A stretch of 64,000 nucleotides of DNA from an uncultured Lachnospiraceae bacterium. GTDB lineage: Bacteria > Bacillota > Clostridia > Lachnospirales > Lachnospiraceae. Location: contig CAJUPJ010000008.1 in the NCBI GenBank assembly GCA_910588655.1, positions 60,691 through 124,690 on the forward strand. The letters run 5' to 3'. Both the position numbers and the translations under genes were made by a program. Each line of letters opens with the position of its first letter. Positions within the stretch are counted from its first letter, which is position 1. This document shows positions 1 through 8,620 of the stretch, one piece after another. The notes under the pieces are model-generated. The model made no database searches, had not been told where the DNA came from, and was given only the letters and a program-made list of their open reading frames with translations.

Positions 1-570
1 TTTATGTTCTGCACTTGCCATACTTGCACGCTCATATGATGACAGGGTATTCTTTCTTACACGTTCCACATAATGATGGTAATCAGAAAGTATATGTTCA
101 AGTATCTTGCTGCCACATGCTTCATACATTCCAAGATGAAACCTGTTATCAAGCTCAAAAATCTGGTCCCAGTGCCCTCTTTCAATATGGAACTCACTTA
201 AATAAATAATCTCCTCAAGATTTTCAATCTGGCTGGCAGTAATATTTACACAAGCCCATTTAGCACAAAGCCCCTCAAGATATGAGCGTATAACATAAAT
301 ATCATATATATCCTTAGATGTAATACCATTCACATATGCACCCTTATTAGGAATAATAGAAACAAGTCCTTCCAGTTCAAGCTGCCTTAATGCTTCCCTT
401 ACGGGTGTGCGTGAAACACCCATTTCCTTGCTGATTGCTGCTTCACGCAGTTCAGACTTCTCAGGATAGTTACCTGCAAGTATATCCTCACGTATCTTGT
501 TAAATACCTTGCCACGCAAGGAATATTTATCCATAACTTCTTTATTTAAAATGTAATTATCCATTTCCAT
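1..570 (-). CDS. GntR-family (FadR subfamily) transcriptional regulator, 3' end outside the window
   Basis: The reading frame stays open for 190 codons from the ATG at 570 to the window edge. A GGGGAG ribosome binding site precedes the start; a second in-frame ATG lies two codons later. Residues about 18-80 form a GntR winged helix, with the recognisable stretch SKEMGVSRTPVREALRQLE. From about residue 85 an all-helical FCD ligand domain follows, including the DNRFH and YHHYVERVR motifs that bind a metal or acid ligand in this family. Family members run to about 220-230 residues, so some 30 C-terminal residues are missing. FCD regulators usually repress uptake or catabolism of sugar acids, amino acids or organic acids; the target here cannot be read because the neighbouring genes are outside the window. 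Confidence 0.9.
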   Translation of the reverse strand, partial: MEMDNYILNKEVMDKYSLRGKVFNKIREDILAGNYPEKSELREAAISKEMGVSRTPVREALRQLELEGLVSIIPNKGAYVNGITSKDIYDIYVIRSYLEGLCAKWACVNITASQIENLEEIIYLSEFHIERGHWDQIFELDNRFHLGMYEACGSKILEHILSDYHHYVERVRKNTLSSYERASMASAEHK

Positions 571-583
571 ACTATCTCCCCAG

Positions 584-599
584 AGTATAATTTTATACT
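584..599. promoter_or_regulatory. Short palindrome over the GntR gene promoter
   Basis: AGTATAATTTTATACT is a perfect 7-bp inverted repeat with a 2-bp centre, lying just upstream of the ribosome binding site of the GntR gene. On the gene's strand it contains TATAAT/TATACT-like -10 sequences. A repressor bound here would cover the -10. Autoregulation is an inference. Confidence 0.4.
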
Positions 600-660
600 A
601 TGGCACAAAATGCGCAAAATGAAACCTGCCATAAAATAACAAGACAGACCATCTGCATAT

Positions 661-682
661 AATTGTATACATTAGTACAATT
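661..682. promoter_or_regulatory. Candidate GntR operator
   Basis: The sequence starts AATTGTATACATT and ends TACAATT, giving outer 7-bp inverted arms and an inner TGTATACA palindrome. TGTATACA-type palindromes are typical operators of FadR-subfamily GntR proteins. It lies about 90 bp upstream of the GntR start, in the space shared with the rightward chemoreceptor gene. Confidence 0.4.
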
Positions 683-745
683 AATGTCAAACCTTTTCTA
701 TAGTATATCACAAGAACCAAGTAAAATCCAACTTTTTATAATTTA

Positions 746-797
746 CAGTTATCTTCTGGCATGGAAACCGTCCGTCCACCACCCGCAAAAGATAAAT
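746..797. repeat. Partial copy of an intergenic palindromic repeat
   Basis: CAGTTATCTTCTGGCATGG followed by AAACCGTCCGTCCACCACCC is closely similar to the reverse complement of the left arm of the long palindromic element at 6410-6694 (TCTGGCACAG then AAACCGTCCGCCCGCCAACC). It also carries the CAGTTAT end. This copy is short and seems to be a fragment of the same family. Confidence 0.5.
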
Positions 798-798
798 G

Positions 799-830
799 TT
801 GAATAACTACTAAATTTATGGTAGTATAAT
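799..830 (+). promoter_or_regulatory. Candidate promoter of the first chemoreceptor gene
   Basis: TTGAAT at 799-804 is followed after 17 bp by TAGTAT (822-827), which overlaps TATAAT at 825-830. The start codon is at 861 after GAAAGGGG. Which of the two overlapping hexamers is the -10 cannot be decided by eye. Confidence 0.4.
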
Positions 831-860
831 CAAATAATTGTTTGAAAGGGGTCTTACAAA

Positions 861-2636
861 ATGAAAAAATCGCTAAACCAATCAACTATAACATTTATTC
901 TTAATGGAATATCTATTATATCACTTATTTTTATGGTGTTTTCCCTGTCCTCGTATAATAAAATAAACAACCAGCTTAATAAGGCACAGAAAGAGCGTTT
1001 TGACCTTACATATAACGCTAACCGCTTTATGAATGGCTCTGCTTATCTTACAAATGAGGTAAGGGCTTTTGCTTCTACAGGAATACAGGAACATTATGAC
1101 AATTACTGGAATGAAGTTGATAACCTTAAAAACCGCGATATCGGCGTTAAGACAATGCAGGAAATTGGAATTACCAAAGAAGAACAAGATTTAATTAATG
1201 ATATGTCTTCAATTTCTAATGAGCTTGTCCCTCTTGAAGAAAATGCAATGCACCAGGCAATAGCAGGCCAGAGGCAGCAGGCAGTTAATTATGTATATGG
1301 CACAGAATATAATGATGCCATTTCCAAAATCAGTTCCCTTAAAGAACAGTTCCTTGATATGCTTGATAAAAGAACAAGTTCTAAAGTTTCTACACTCACA
1401 GATGATGCTGGTTATGTAAAAAACAGGATGATGGTTTCACTTGTAGTAGTTATTATAATGCAGCTGCTTAGTTCAATATATACCAAATTTAAAATTATTA
1501 ATCCTGTACGTACTGTACGTGACCAGATGGGGGAAATTTCAAAAGGCAGCCTCTCATCAGATTTTTCATTAAAACCGGATACTTCTGAAATAGGAATGCT
1601 TGCAGAATCTATACACACTACTAAAAAAGAACTTAAAAAATATATACATGATATTGATATAAAACTTGCAGATATGGCAAATGGAAACATGGATTTTGAA
1701 GTTGGCAGCGATTATCTCGGGGAATTTATGCCAATACAGGATGCTATGCGTAAAATTCTTGACTCACTTAATATTGCATTATCAAATATAAATATAACAG
1801 CCCACAAGGTTTCCATCGAGTCAGAGCGTACAGCAGCAGGTTCTAAAACCCTTTCTGACGGGGCAGTTAAACAGGCGGCAGCAGTACAGGAGCTGTCTTC
1901 TAATATACAGGAACTTTCAAGGCAGGTGGATAATACCACAAATGATGCAGAAGATGCAAGAAAGTGTTCTGCTGATGCTAATGCACAGCTTTCAGAATGT
2001 AATAAAAAGATGGAAGAACTTTCTGCTGCTATGGAAAATATATCAAATGCTTCCCATGAAATAGGCGGAATTATTAAAACTATTGAAGATATATCCTTCC
2101 AGACAAATATCCTTGCTTTAAATGCCGCTGTTGAAGCAGCAAGGGCCGGTGAAGCAGGAAAAGGCTTTGCGGTAGTAGCTGGTGAAGTACAGAACCTTGC
2201 TAATAAAAGTTCTGTTGCTGCTAGTAATATTTCAGACCTTATCGGGAATTCAATAGAAATCGTGGAACATGGCACCGGGCTTACAGCAAGCACTAAACAG
2301 GCACTGGCAAAGGTAGTTTCTGGTACAGAAAAATCTGCTGTCACAGTAAACAACATAGCTGAATCTGCTATACAGCAGTCAATGGCATTAAAACAGGTAA
2401 CTCTGGGAATGGACCAGATTTCATCCGTAGTACAGACTACAGCAGCAACGGCTGAAGAACTTGCAGAAACAGCAAAAGAACTTTATGGCCATTCAGAAGG
2501 CTTGAAAACAGCAGTCCAGAAATTCCACCTGCGCAATTCAAATCCATACAATAATACTTATGCAGCTAATAATAATATAAGCCTGGCAGACAACAGTATT
2601 AATAACCAGCTTCTTATAGGAAACATCCAGCAATAA
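861..2636 (+). CDS. Methyl-accepting chemotaxis protein
   Basis: A 591-residue chemoreceptor. Residues 10-32 form the first membrane helix, about 33-188 a helical extracytoplasmic sensor region, and about 189-209 the second helix, followed by a HAMP linker. The cytoplasmic coiled-coil signalling domain occupies about 330-575; its hairpin tip near residues 424-450 reads EAARAGEAGKGFAVVAGEV, the CheA/CheW contact. The last 20 residues are Asn-rich and carry no CheR-docking pentapeptide. The ligand is unknown. No che or flagellar genes are nearby, so it would feed a chemotaxis core encoded elsewhere. The start is supported by GAAAGGGG 10 bp upstream. A strong terminator follows. Confidence 0.93.
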   Translation: MKKSLNQSTITFILNGISIISLIFMVFSLSSYNKINNQLNKAQKERFDLTYNANRFMNGSAYLTNEVRAFASTGIQEHYDNYWNEVDNLKNRDIGVKTMQEIGITKEEQDLINDMSSISNELVPLEENAMHQAIAGQRQQAVNYVYGTEYNDAISKISSLKEQFLDMLDKRTSSKVSTLTDDAGYVKNRMMVSLVVVIIMQLLSSIYTKFKIINPVRTVRDQMGEISKGSLSSDFSLKPDTSEIGMLAESIHTTKKELKKYIHDIDIKLADMANGNMDFEVGSDYLGEFMPIQDAMRKILDSLNIALSNINITAHKVSIESERTAAGSKTLSDGAVKQAAAVQELSSNIQELSRQVDNTTNDAEDARKCSADANAQLSECNKKMEELSAAMENISNASHEIGGIIKTIEDISFQTNILALNAAVEAARAGEAGKGFAVVAGEVQNLANKSSVAASNISDLIGNSIEIVEHGTGLTASTKQALAKVVSGTEKSAVTVNNIAESAIQQSMALKQVTLGMDQISSVVQTTAATAEELAETAKELYGHSEGLKTAVQKFHLRNSNPYNNTYAANNNISLADNSINNQLLIGNIQQ

Positions 2637-2679
2637 GGTTATTTTGTGATTAAGCCAGTCCGCTTAAATACAAGACAGT

Positions 2680-2740
2680 AAACAGCCAGAGAGCACTTAT
2701 ACCCTGTATACAGGATATAAGCACTCCCTGGCTGTTGTTT
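2680..2740. terminator. Bidirectional terminator between convergent genes
   Basis: AAACAGCCAGAGAGCACTTAT pairs with ATAAGCACTCCCTGGCTGTT and is followed by GTTTTAC on the + strand; A-rich sequence on the other side gives T on the - strand. It separates the rightward chemoreceptor from the leftward Na/Pi transporter. Confidence 0.8.
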
Positions 2741-2745
2741 TACTA

Positions 2746-4503
2746 TCAAGGAAGCTTATATTTCTTGCGGTATTCTTTATACTCCCTGTTAAACCTTATT
2801 GCATCATTCTCTTTAAGGTTATCTATATACTCATGTGTTTCCAGTGCATCATCTTTGGTCTGTATTAAACATGCAGCAATATTTGAACAATGGTCTGCCA
2901 CCCTTTCATAATTAGTTGTTAAATCAGAAAGAATAAATCCAAGCCCTATAGTACATTTGCCCTTTCTAAGACGCTTAACATGTTTTTTCTTCACTTCTTC
3001 ATTTATATTGTCAATTACTTCTTCCAATGGTTCTACATGTGTAGCAAGCTCTGTATCTTCTCCAGCAAAAACATTATATGTCATTGATACGATTTCACGT
3101 AATGCCGCCTCATAAACATCCAGCTCTGCCCTTGCTTTATCAGAGAAATGCTCCTCTTTCTTTGTAACTTCCCTGACAGTTTCCATAATATTTACAGCAT
3201 GGTCTGAAATCCTTTCAAAATCACCAATACAGTGCAGTATCATGGTAACATCCTGTGAGTCTTCCTGTGCCAGTTCAGCGTTATTTATTTTCATAAGGTA
3301 AGTACCTATCTCATCCTCATATCTGTCAACAAGGTTTTCCAGCTCCATAACATTCTCTGCACCAGCTTCATCATATTTATGTCTTAAGTCTATCGCCTTA
3401 AACAAAGCATCCTGTGATGCCTTAGCCATCTGTATGGCAGTTTTTCTTGCCTGCGCTACTGCAAAAGCAGGCTGCTCAAGGAAACGCTCGTCCAGAAGCG
3501 CAACCACATTTTCCTCTGCCTGCACTTCATCATCACGTATTGTAAGCATTGCAAGGCTTACAAGACCTTTTCTGAATGGCATAAGGCACAGTGTAGCTGC
3601 TATATTAAATATTGAATGTACAACTGCAATCCCGGCAGCGCCAGCGGCATCATCCAGGAAATTAAAATCTATAAATATATTAAGGAAATAAAATACCGCC
3701 ATAAATATAACAGTTCCTATCAGGTTGAAATAAAAGTGTACAAGTGCTGCCCTTTTTGCATTCTTTGTTGCACCAATACCAGATATAAGTGCAGTTACAC
3801 ATGTACCTATATTCTGTCCCATAATAATAGGTATTGCAGAAGCATATGTTATTGAACCTGTAAGGCAAAGTGCCTGTAAAATACCTACTGATGCCGAAGA
3901 ACTTTGTATAAGTGCAGTAAGGAGTGCCCCTGCAATAACACCAAGCACAGGATTTTTAAACATTGTAAACAATCCCGTAAATTCTGGCACTTCTGCAAGT
4001 GGTGCCAGAGCTTTGCTCATAGTGTCCATACCAGTCATAAGAATTGCAAATCCTGCCAGTATTGTACCTATATCCTTCTTTTTGGTACTTTTTGCAAAAA
4101 GCATCATACTTACACCAATTATTGCAAAAACAGGTGCAAATGATGACGGTTTAAGCATTTTCATAAATATATTGTCGCTTTCAATGCCAGCAAGGCTTAA
4201 AATCCACGATGTTACAGTAGTACCAATATTAGCACCCATAATAATGCCAACTGCCTGGTTCAGTTTCATAATTCCTGAATTAACAAAACCTACAACCATT
4301 ACAGTAGTTGCAGAAGACGACTGTATAACTGCTGTAACAGCAGCCCCTAAAAGTACAGCCAGTGATGTCTTAGATGTGAACTTCTCAAGTATTCCCTCCA
4401 GCCTTCCTCCTGATGTCTTAGCAAGCCCGTCTCCCATCACATGCATTCCGTAAAGGAATAAAGCAAGTCCTCCTATCATTGTCAACACACTGAATACATC
4501 CAT
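2746..4503 (-). CDS. Na/Pi cotransporter family protein with PhoU-like C-terminal domain
   Basis: A 585-residue protein of the NptA/YjbB type. The N-terminal half has two inverted Na_Pi_cotrans repeats, each marked by a QSSSA motif (QSSSATTVMVVG near residue 62 and QSSSASVGIL near residue 200) with helical membrane segments around them. From about residue 340 the protein becomes soluble, all-helical and highly charged, as in PhoU (for example LHCIGDFERISDHAVNI and LTTNYERVADHCSNIA). Such proteins move phosphate coupled to sodium; the direction (uptake or efflux) is debated for bacterial members. It is followed, 54 bp further upstream, by a chemoreceptor gene on the same strand, so the two may be cotranscribed. 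Confidence 0.92.
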   Translation of the reverse strand: MDVFSVLTMIGGLALFLYGMHVMGDGLAKTSGGRLEGILEKFTSKTSLAVLLGAAVTAVIQSSSATTVMVVGFVNSGIMKLNQAVGIIMGANIGTTVTSWILSLAGIESDNIFMKMLKPSSFAPVFAIIGVSMMLFAKSTKKKDIGTILAGFAILMTGMDTMSKALAPLAEVPEFTGLFTMFKNPVLGVIAGALLTALIQSSSASVGILQALCLTGSITYASAIPIIMGQNIGTCVTALISGIGATKNAKRAALVHFYFNLIGTVIFMAVFYFLNIFIDFNFLDDAAGAAGIAVVHSIFNIAATLCLMPFRKGLVSLAMLTIRDDEVQAEENVVALLDERFLEQPAFAVAQARKTAIQMAKASQDALFKAIDLRHKYDEAGAENVMELENLVDRYEDEIGTYLMKINNAELAQEDSQDVTMILHCIGDFERISDHAVNIMETVREVTKKEEHFSDKARAELDVYEAALREIVSMTYNVFAGEDTELATHVEPLEEVIDNINEEVKKKHVKRLRKGKCTIGLGFILSDLTTNYERVADHCSNIAACLIQTKDDALETHEYIDNLKENDAIRFNREYKEYRKKYKLP

Positions 4504-4557
4504 TATTAATCCTCCTGTGCTTAAAACCCTTGTACCGTTAAGCCTGTATATATTTTC

Positions 4558-6276
4558 TTATGCCTGGCGGAACTTTTTACACTGCTGTTCCATAGCATCA
4601 ACTACCTGTATACTGTCTGATATCTCATTATTGATATTCTGGACTTCTTCTGCAAGTGATGTGGTTGCATTTGCAGCATTGCCTATTCCAGTTGCACTAT
4701 CCTCTATTACAACAGAAATATTGCTTAGTGACTGCGCCAGATTACCTATTACCTCTTTCAAATCTTCTGTCTTATCTGCAAATGTCTTCATTTCACCATT
4801 TACATATACAGAATCGCTGCTGTATTTGCGGCCCGAAGCCACAAAATTTTTATAATCAGGCATTATGTTTTCGTCAATATATTTAACCATCCTGTTTGAA
4901 TTATCACTTAATTCATTAACAGCTGCTATAACATTTTCATTTATAACCTGTATATTATTGGCAGTTTCACGGCTGCTGTCTGCAAGCTGCCTTATTTCAT
5001 CTGCCACTACTGCAAAACCTTTTCCAGCCTCTCCTGCACGTGCTGCTTCAATAGAAGCATTAAGTGCAAGCAGGTTTGTCTGGCTTGATATAGAAAGAAT
5101 TTCATTCGTAAGGTTCTCAACCTGTTCAACACTCTTACTGTGTTCTATTGCAGTTTTAAGGCTGCCAATTATCTCCCCCACCATAGCTTCCGTACTGTTC
5201 TGGCTGTCCACAGCCCCCTGTTCAAGCTCTTCTGCACGTGCCTGCATTTCTTCAGAATATGAAAGAACTGCTGTACTTGCTTTTGTAAATTCCCTGATAC
5301 TGTCATCAACATCCTGGACATTTCTATCAATTCCAGATATTGTTGCTGATACTTCCTGCATGGAGGCAGATAACTGTTCCATTACCGCTGAAACATCACA
5401 TGAATTGCCATTGGCGCTTCCTACGCTTGAAATAACACCATCAAATGAAGTTTTAAGCCTGCTTGAACTATTTGCCATATCTCCAATAACGCCCTGGAGC
5501 ACACCCATAAACTTATTAACACCTGCCACAAGCTGTCCTATATCATCTTTTGTTTCAACAGGGATACGCACTGAAAGGTCAGCGTTGTTGCCTTCAAGCT
5601 TTGTAATTATATCCTGGAGTCTTTTTATTGCCCTGGCTGTAGGCCTTGTTATAGTCATAATACATGAGAATAACGAAATAATGCTAAACGCACATGACAC
5701 AATAATCATTATTATATTAAGGCGTATTGTGGCATTAAATGTATCAATCTGTTCCTTATTAGAATTCTCTATACTCTGCTGCCTGAAAGCAAGCAGGTTT
5801 GAAATATTGCCTTCTGCAATATTTACATATTTTGCAAGCTCATTATTTGCCATTTCTATTGCAGTACCAATATCTGATTTACAATATTCCGCTGCTGTTG
5901 CATATATTTCATCCAGCTTAACATAATTCTCATTAAATATGCTATACTCTTCTTTTTCCTTTTCTATAGTAACAAGCTGGCTGTATTCTGTAATTTCATC
6001 TTTAACCTGCTTCCGTATTGTTTCAATCTGGTTCTGCACTTCTACTTTAGCATCCACATTGCCAGTTACAAAATATGTATACAAAAGCTTCTGCATTGCC
6101 TGGAAATCCGCTGACAATGTATCAAGCAGGTGTATGGCATCAACATTCTGCTGTGCTTTCTGGATGCTCCCAGCCTTAAGCTTTGAAGTAGAACTAATCC
6201 CCCATGCAGAATATGCAATACACATAGTTGCAAGAACAATTACTGGTACAACAATTTTTATCCTTAATAACTTCAT
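4558..6276 (-). CDS. Methyl-accepting chemotaxis protein
   Basis: A 572-residue chemoreceptor with membrane helices at about 8-26 and 185-210, a helical periplasmic-type sensor between them, a HAMP domain (ARAIKRLQDIITKLEGNNAD) and a signalling domain whose tip (about 405-432) reads SIEAARAGEAGKGFAVVADE. It is not a copy of the rightward chemoreceptor at 861-2636: sensor and HAMP sequences differ. It has no obvious CheR-docking tail. Its promoter is readable at 6347-6375 and the Na/Pi transporter lies downstream in the same direction. Ligand unknown. Confidence 0.93.
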   Translation of the reverse strand: MKLLRIKIVVPVIVLATMCIAYSAWGISSTSKLKAGSIQKAQQNVDAIHLLDTLSADFQAMQKLLYTYFVTGNVDAKVEVQNQIETIRKQVKDEITEYSQLVTIEKEKEEYSIFNENYVKLDEIYATAAEYCKSDIGTAIEMANNELAKYVNIAEGNISNLLAFRQQSIENSNKEQIDTFNATIRLNIIMIIVSCAFSIISLFSCIMTITRPTARAIKRLQDIITKLEGNNADLSVRIPVETKDDIGQLVAGVNKFMGVLQGVIGDMANSSSRLKTSFDGVISSVGSANGNSCDVSAVMEQLSASMQEVSATISGIDRNVQDVDDSIREFTKASTAVLSYSEEMQARAEELEQGAVDSQNSTEAMVGEIIGSLKTAIEHSKSVEQVENLTNEILSISSQTNLLALNASIEAARAGEAGKGFAVVADEIRQLADSSRETANNIQVINENVIAAVNELSDNSNRMVKYIDENIMPDYKNFVASGRKYSSDSVYVNGEMKTFADKTEDLKEVIGNLAQSLSNISVVIEDSATGIGNAANATTSLAEEVQNINNEISDSIQVVDAMEQQCKKFRQA

Positions 6277-6346
6277 AAGACACCTCGTTTCCCTGCTGGA
6301 AAGCTTTTTCTTCCATCAGAATTATTATTTTGCCACCAATAGGACT

Positions 6347-6375
6347 ATTATATACTTTTTTATAAAAATAGTCTA
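6347..6375 (-). promoter_or_regulatory. Promoter of the second chemoreceptor gene
   Basis: On the - strand TAGACT (6375-6370), a 17-bp spacer and a perfect TATAAT (6352-6347) precede the chemoreceptor start at 6276. Confidence 0.55.
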
Positions 6376-6409
6376 TCTATTTGTTAAGATTTTATACTAA
6401 TATATGGGA

Positions 6410-6694
6410 TAATTTGCAGTTATTTTGTGTTTGTGTGGGTTGGCGGGCGGACGGTTTCTGTGCCAGAGCCAGAATATTCCGTTAAAGGGGTACGCTTCCG
6501 CTACGGCAAGCCACGCAGCGGCACATAAAGCCCATATATCCCAGATGAAACTTACGTTTCCCCTGGGATATATGTCCTTAAATGCCGGCGGGCTTGAAGT
6601 ACCCCTTTAACGGAATATTGCTGGCATCTGGCACACGAAACCTGTCACCAGCAATTTGCAATAAAACATAAAAATAAAATAACTGTAACGGGGG
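6410..6694. repeat. Long imperfect palindromic intergenic element (MITE- or REP-like)
   Basis: About 280 bp that folds on itself. The ends are inverted: GCAGTTATTTTGTGT at 6417 and the reverse complement of ATAAAATAACTG near 6674-6685. Further in, CCAGAATATTCCGTTAAAGG (6469) faces CCTTTAACGGAATATTGCTGG (6604), an almost perfect stem. Inside it TAAAGCCCATATATCCCAG (6527) faces CTGGGATATATGTCCTTA (6563). The loop contains a small GAAACTTACGTTTC hairpin. GC-richer than its surroundings. Related copies lie at 746-797 and 53418-53580 and share the CAGTTAT ends and the AATTTGCA / TTGCAATAAAACA motifs. No transposase is inside. Short open frames on both strands here are products of the palindrome. 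Confidence 0.75.
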
Positions 6695-6742
6695 AGATGA
6701 TTTTGCCAGCCATTTATTACATTGTGTACCAGTTATTATATA

Positions 6743-6788
6743 TTGCCAATATGCGTCTTGCCAATATGCGTCCGTCTTGTAAAACAAG
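6743..6788. repeat. 15-bp tandem duplication followed by a hairpin upstream of the GH43 gene
   Basis: TTGCCAATATGCGTC occurs twice head to tail (6743-6757 and 6758-6772). Directly after it CTTGT AAA ACAAG (6776-6788) forms a short hairpin that overlaps the -35 of the next promoter. Position suggests a regulator site, but a chance duplication cannot be excluded. Confidence 0.5.
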
Positions 6789-6805
6789 GATGTTTATGCT
6801 AATAT
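6777..6805 (+). promoter_or_regulatory. Promoter of the GH43 lipoprotein gene
   Basis: TTGTAA (6777-6782), a 17-bp spacer ending in TGC (extended -10), and TAATAT (6800-6805). The start codon of the lipoprotein is 65 bp downstream. Confidence 0.5.
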
Positions 6806-6869
6806 TAAATCAAAAAAACCGTATTCCAAATGAAATTTAAAATGGATACAAAAAGAAATGGAGATTTGT

Positions 6870-8525
6870 ATGAAAAAAACAGCACATAAACATGCCAGGT
6901 TTCTGGTATTTTCTTTAGCTGCCCTGTCTTTTCTGGCAGCAGGATGTTCAAACCAGGGAAATGATACTGGCAGTAAAAATCCAGAAGGGAATGGGGCAAC
7001 AAAAAAAGAAACAATAGAAAAAGAAGAAAGTTTATTTATAGTTAAGGATAATGATGTAATTATTACAAAGAGTACAGGGCATAATCCAATATGCGGCTAT
7101 AAGGGCACTGGAAATTATACATATGGCGGAGACCCGTTTGTACTTGCTGATGGTGATACAGTCTATTTGTATACAGGGCATGACCTGTCTGATGACAGCG
7201 AAGTTTCAAGGGCGGTCTACAATATCCCGGAATATTTGTGCTATTCTACCACTGATATGAAAGAATGGAAAGAAGAAGGTTCTGTATTTACCCTTGACAC
7301 AGATAATGTAAAATGGGCAAAAGACTCAACATCTGCATGGGCAAGCCAGGTAACTAAATATAAAGACAAGTATTACCTGTATTTCTGTACCTGGGATAAA
7401 ACCTCACTTGGCAAGCAGTCAATAGGTGTAGCTGTATCTGACAGTCCAACAGGCGGTTTCAAGGATATTGGCAGACCTTTAGTACAGGGAACCCTTACTG
7501 CACCTGAGAGCAATTCATGGGATGACATTGACCCAGCTGTATGGACAGAAACGGACAAAGACGGCACAGAACACCGCTATCTTGCATGGGGTAATAGTAA
7601 ATTTTATGTATGCGGATTAAATGAAGATATGGTATCTGTTAAAGACTTAAACGGCGATGGTGAAATTACCTGTGGCACAAAAGAAGACAACGCGGATATT
7701 ATCAATAACCAGGAAGGGCTTGATTATTATACAGAAGCACCGTGGCTTTACCGCAGGCAGGATGAAAACGGCCAGTATTATGGCAAGTATTATCTATTCT
7801 ATGCCTACGGCTGGCGTGAACGTATGGCATATGCTGTTACAGATGACCCTCTTCATGGTTCATGGGAATTTGGCAAAATCCTTATGCTTCCAATAGCCAC
7901 ATCAAATACAAACCATATGGCTGTCTTTGATTTTAAAGGAAAAACTTATTTTGTGTACCACAACGGCTCACTCCCCGACGGCAATGGCTACCGCCGCAGC
8001 CCATGCATTACAGAACTGCATTTTGATGATGACGGGAACATACTGCCACTTGAGGAAACTGCTGCTGGAATAAATGGTACTATTTATAAAATCGCATTAA
8101 AAGATGGCAGTGAAATTTCACATGAATTTTTTATTAATTCATCTGGTGATAATGAATACCCTTACTCAGAGATTAAAACAGGCACAGACCTTGGCATGGA
8201 TAAAGATAATGAATGGGTAATTACTCCTGGCAAGTCAGATACAGAAAACGAAACATATGTTTCTATACAGTCTGAAAACAAACCAGGTTTATACCTCTCT
8301 GTTAATGAAGCAGGAAATATTACACTTGCACAGGATGCAGATGCCTCAGAAGAAACCGCTGAAAGACAGACATTCCACAGCGTAAAAGGACTGGCTGGTG
8401 ATGATGGTATTTCATTTGAAAGTGTTGCACAGCCAGGCATGTATATTTCTGTTAAAGATGGCATGCTCTGCCTGTCTGATGGAAGTGATAAAGAAAATGC
8501 AACATTTTACATTTCAAAGCAGTAA
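6870..8525 (+). CDS. Secreted family-43 glycoside hydrolase lipoprotein with AbfB-type C-terminal domain
   Basis: A 551-residue protein. I chose the ATG at 6870 because GGAG lies 6 bp before it and it begins a classic lipoprotein signal (MKKTAHKHARF, hydrophobic stretch, LAAGC lipobox); an ATG at 6858 is in frame but lacks a good site. The five-bladed GH43 domain shows the three acidic landmarks: Asp in YGGDPFVLADG (about residue 88), Asp in DDIDPAVW (about 221) and Glu in TEAPWLYR (about 289). Residues about 415-551 resemble the AbfB/CBM42 beta-trefoil (VSIQSENKPGLYLSV, ISFESVAQPGMYIS), which binds arabinofuranosyl side chains. It therefore probably removes arabinose or xylose from arabinoxylan or arabinan at the cell surface. 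The exact substrate is an inference. Confidence 0.88.
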   Translation: MKKTAHKHARFLVFSLAALSFLAAGCSNQGNDTGSKNPEGNGATKKETIEKEESLFIVKDNDVIITKSTGHNPICGYKGTGNYTYGGDPFVLADGDTVYLYTGHDLSDDSEVSRAVYNIPEYLCYSTTDMKEWKEEGSVFTLDTDNVKWAKDSTSAWASQVTKYKDKYYLYFCTWDKTSLGKQSIGVAVSDSPTGGFKDIGRPLVQGTLTAPESNSWDDIDPAVWTETDKDGTEHRYLAWGNSKFYVCGLNEDMVSVKDLNGDGEITCGTKEDNADIINNQEGLDYYTEAPWLYRRQDENGQYYGKYYLFYAYGWRERMAYAVTDDPLHGSWEFGKILMLPIATSNTNHMAVFDFKGKTYFVYHNGSLPDGNGYRRSPCITELHFDDDGNILPLEETAAGINGTIYKIALKDGSEISHEFFINSSGDNEYPYSEIKTGTDLGMDKDNEWVITPGKSDTENETYVSIQSENKPGLYLSVNEAGNITLAQDADASEETAERQTFHSVKGLAGDDGISFESVAQPGMYISVKDGMLCLSDGSDKENATFYISKQ

Positions 8526-8531
8526 AACTAC

Positions 8532-8560
8532 TTGACGCTCCTTTATTTCTGGTATAAAAT
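8532..8560 (+). promoter_or_regulatory. Promoter of the small precursor-like protein gene
   Basis: TTGACG at 8532-8537 is followed by TATAAAAT; with the usual 17-bp spacer the -10 is TAAAAT (8555-8560). It lies 7 bp after the GH43 stop codon and 60 bp before the next start, giving the small protein its own promoter. Confidence 0.5.
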
Positions 8561-8620
8561 CATAATTAACTAGTAAAACTTATTAATGCTGTTTTTGTGT
8601 TTAAAAGGAAGGGATTGATT

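Noticed and set aside
4865..5926. 353-codon open frame on the + strand opposite the second chemoreceptor
   Set aside because: It is the mirror frame of a clearly coding chemoreceptor, has no ribosome site, and its Ser/Ala/Ile-rich composition is that expected from an antisense frame.
861..6276. A chemotaxis gene cluster
   Set aside because: Only two receptor genes are present, on opposite strands and with no che or motility genes around them.
6425..6787. Two overlapping small open frames (61 and 69 codons) on opposite strands
   Set aside because: Both arise from the long palindrome and encode each other's mirrored residues; no start signals.
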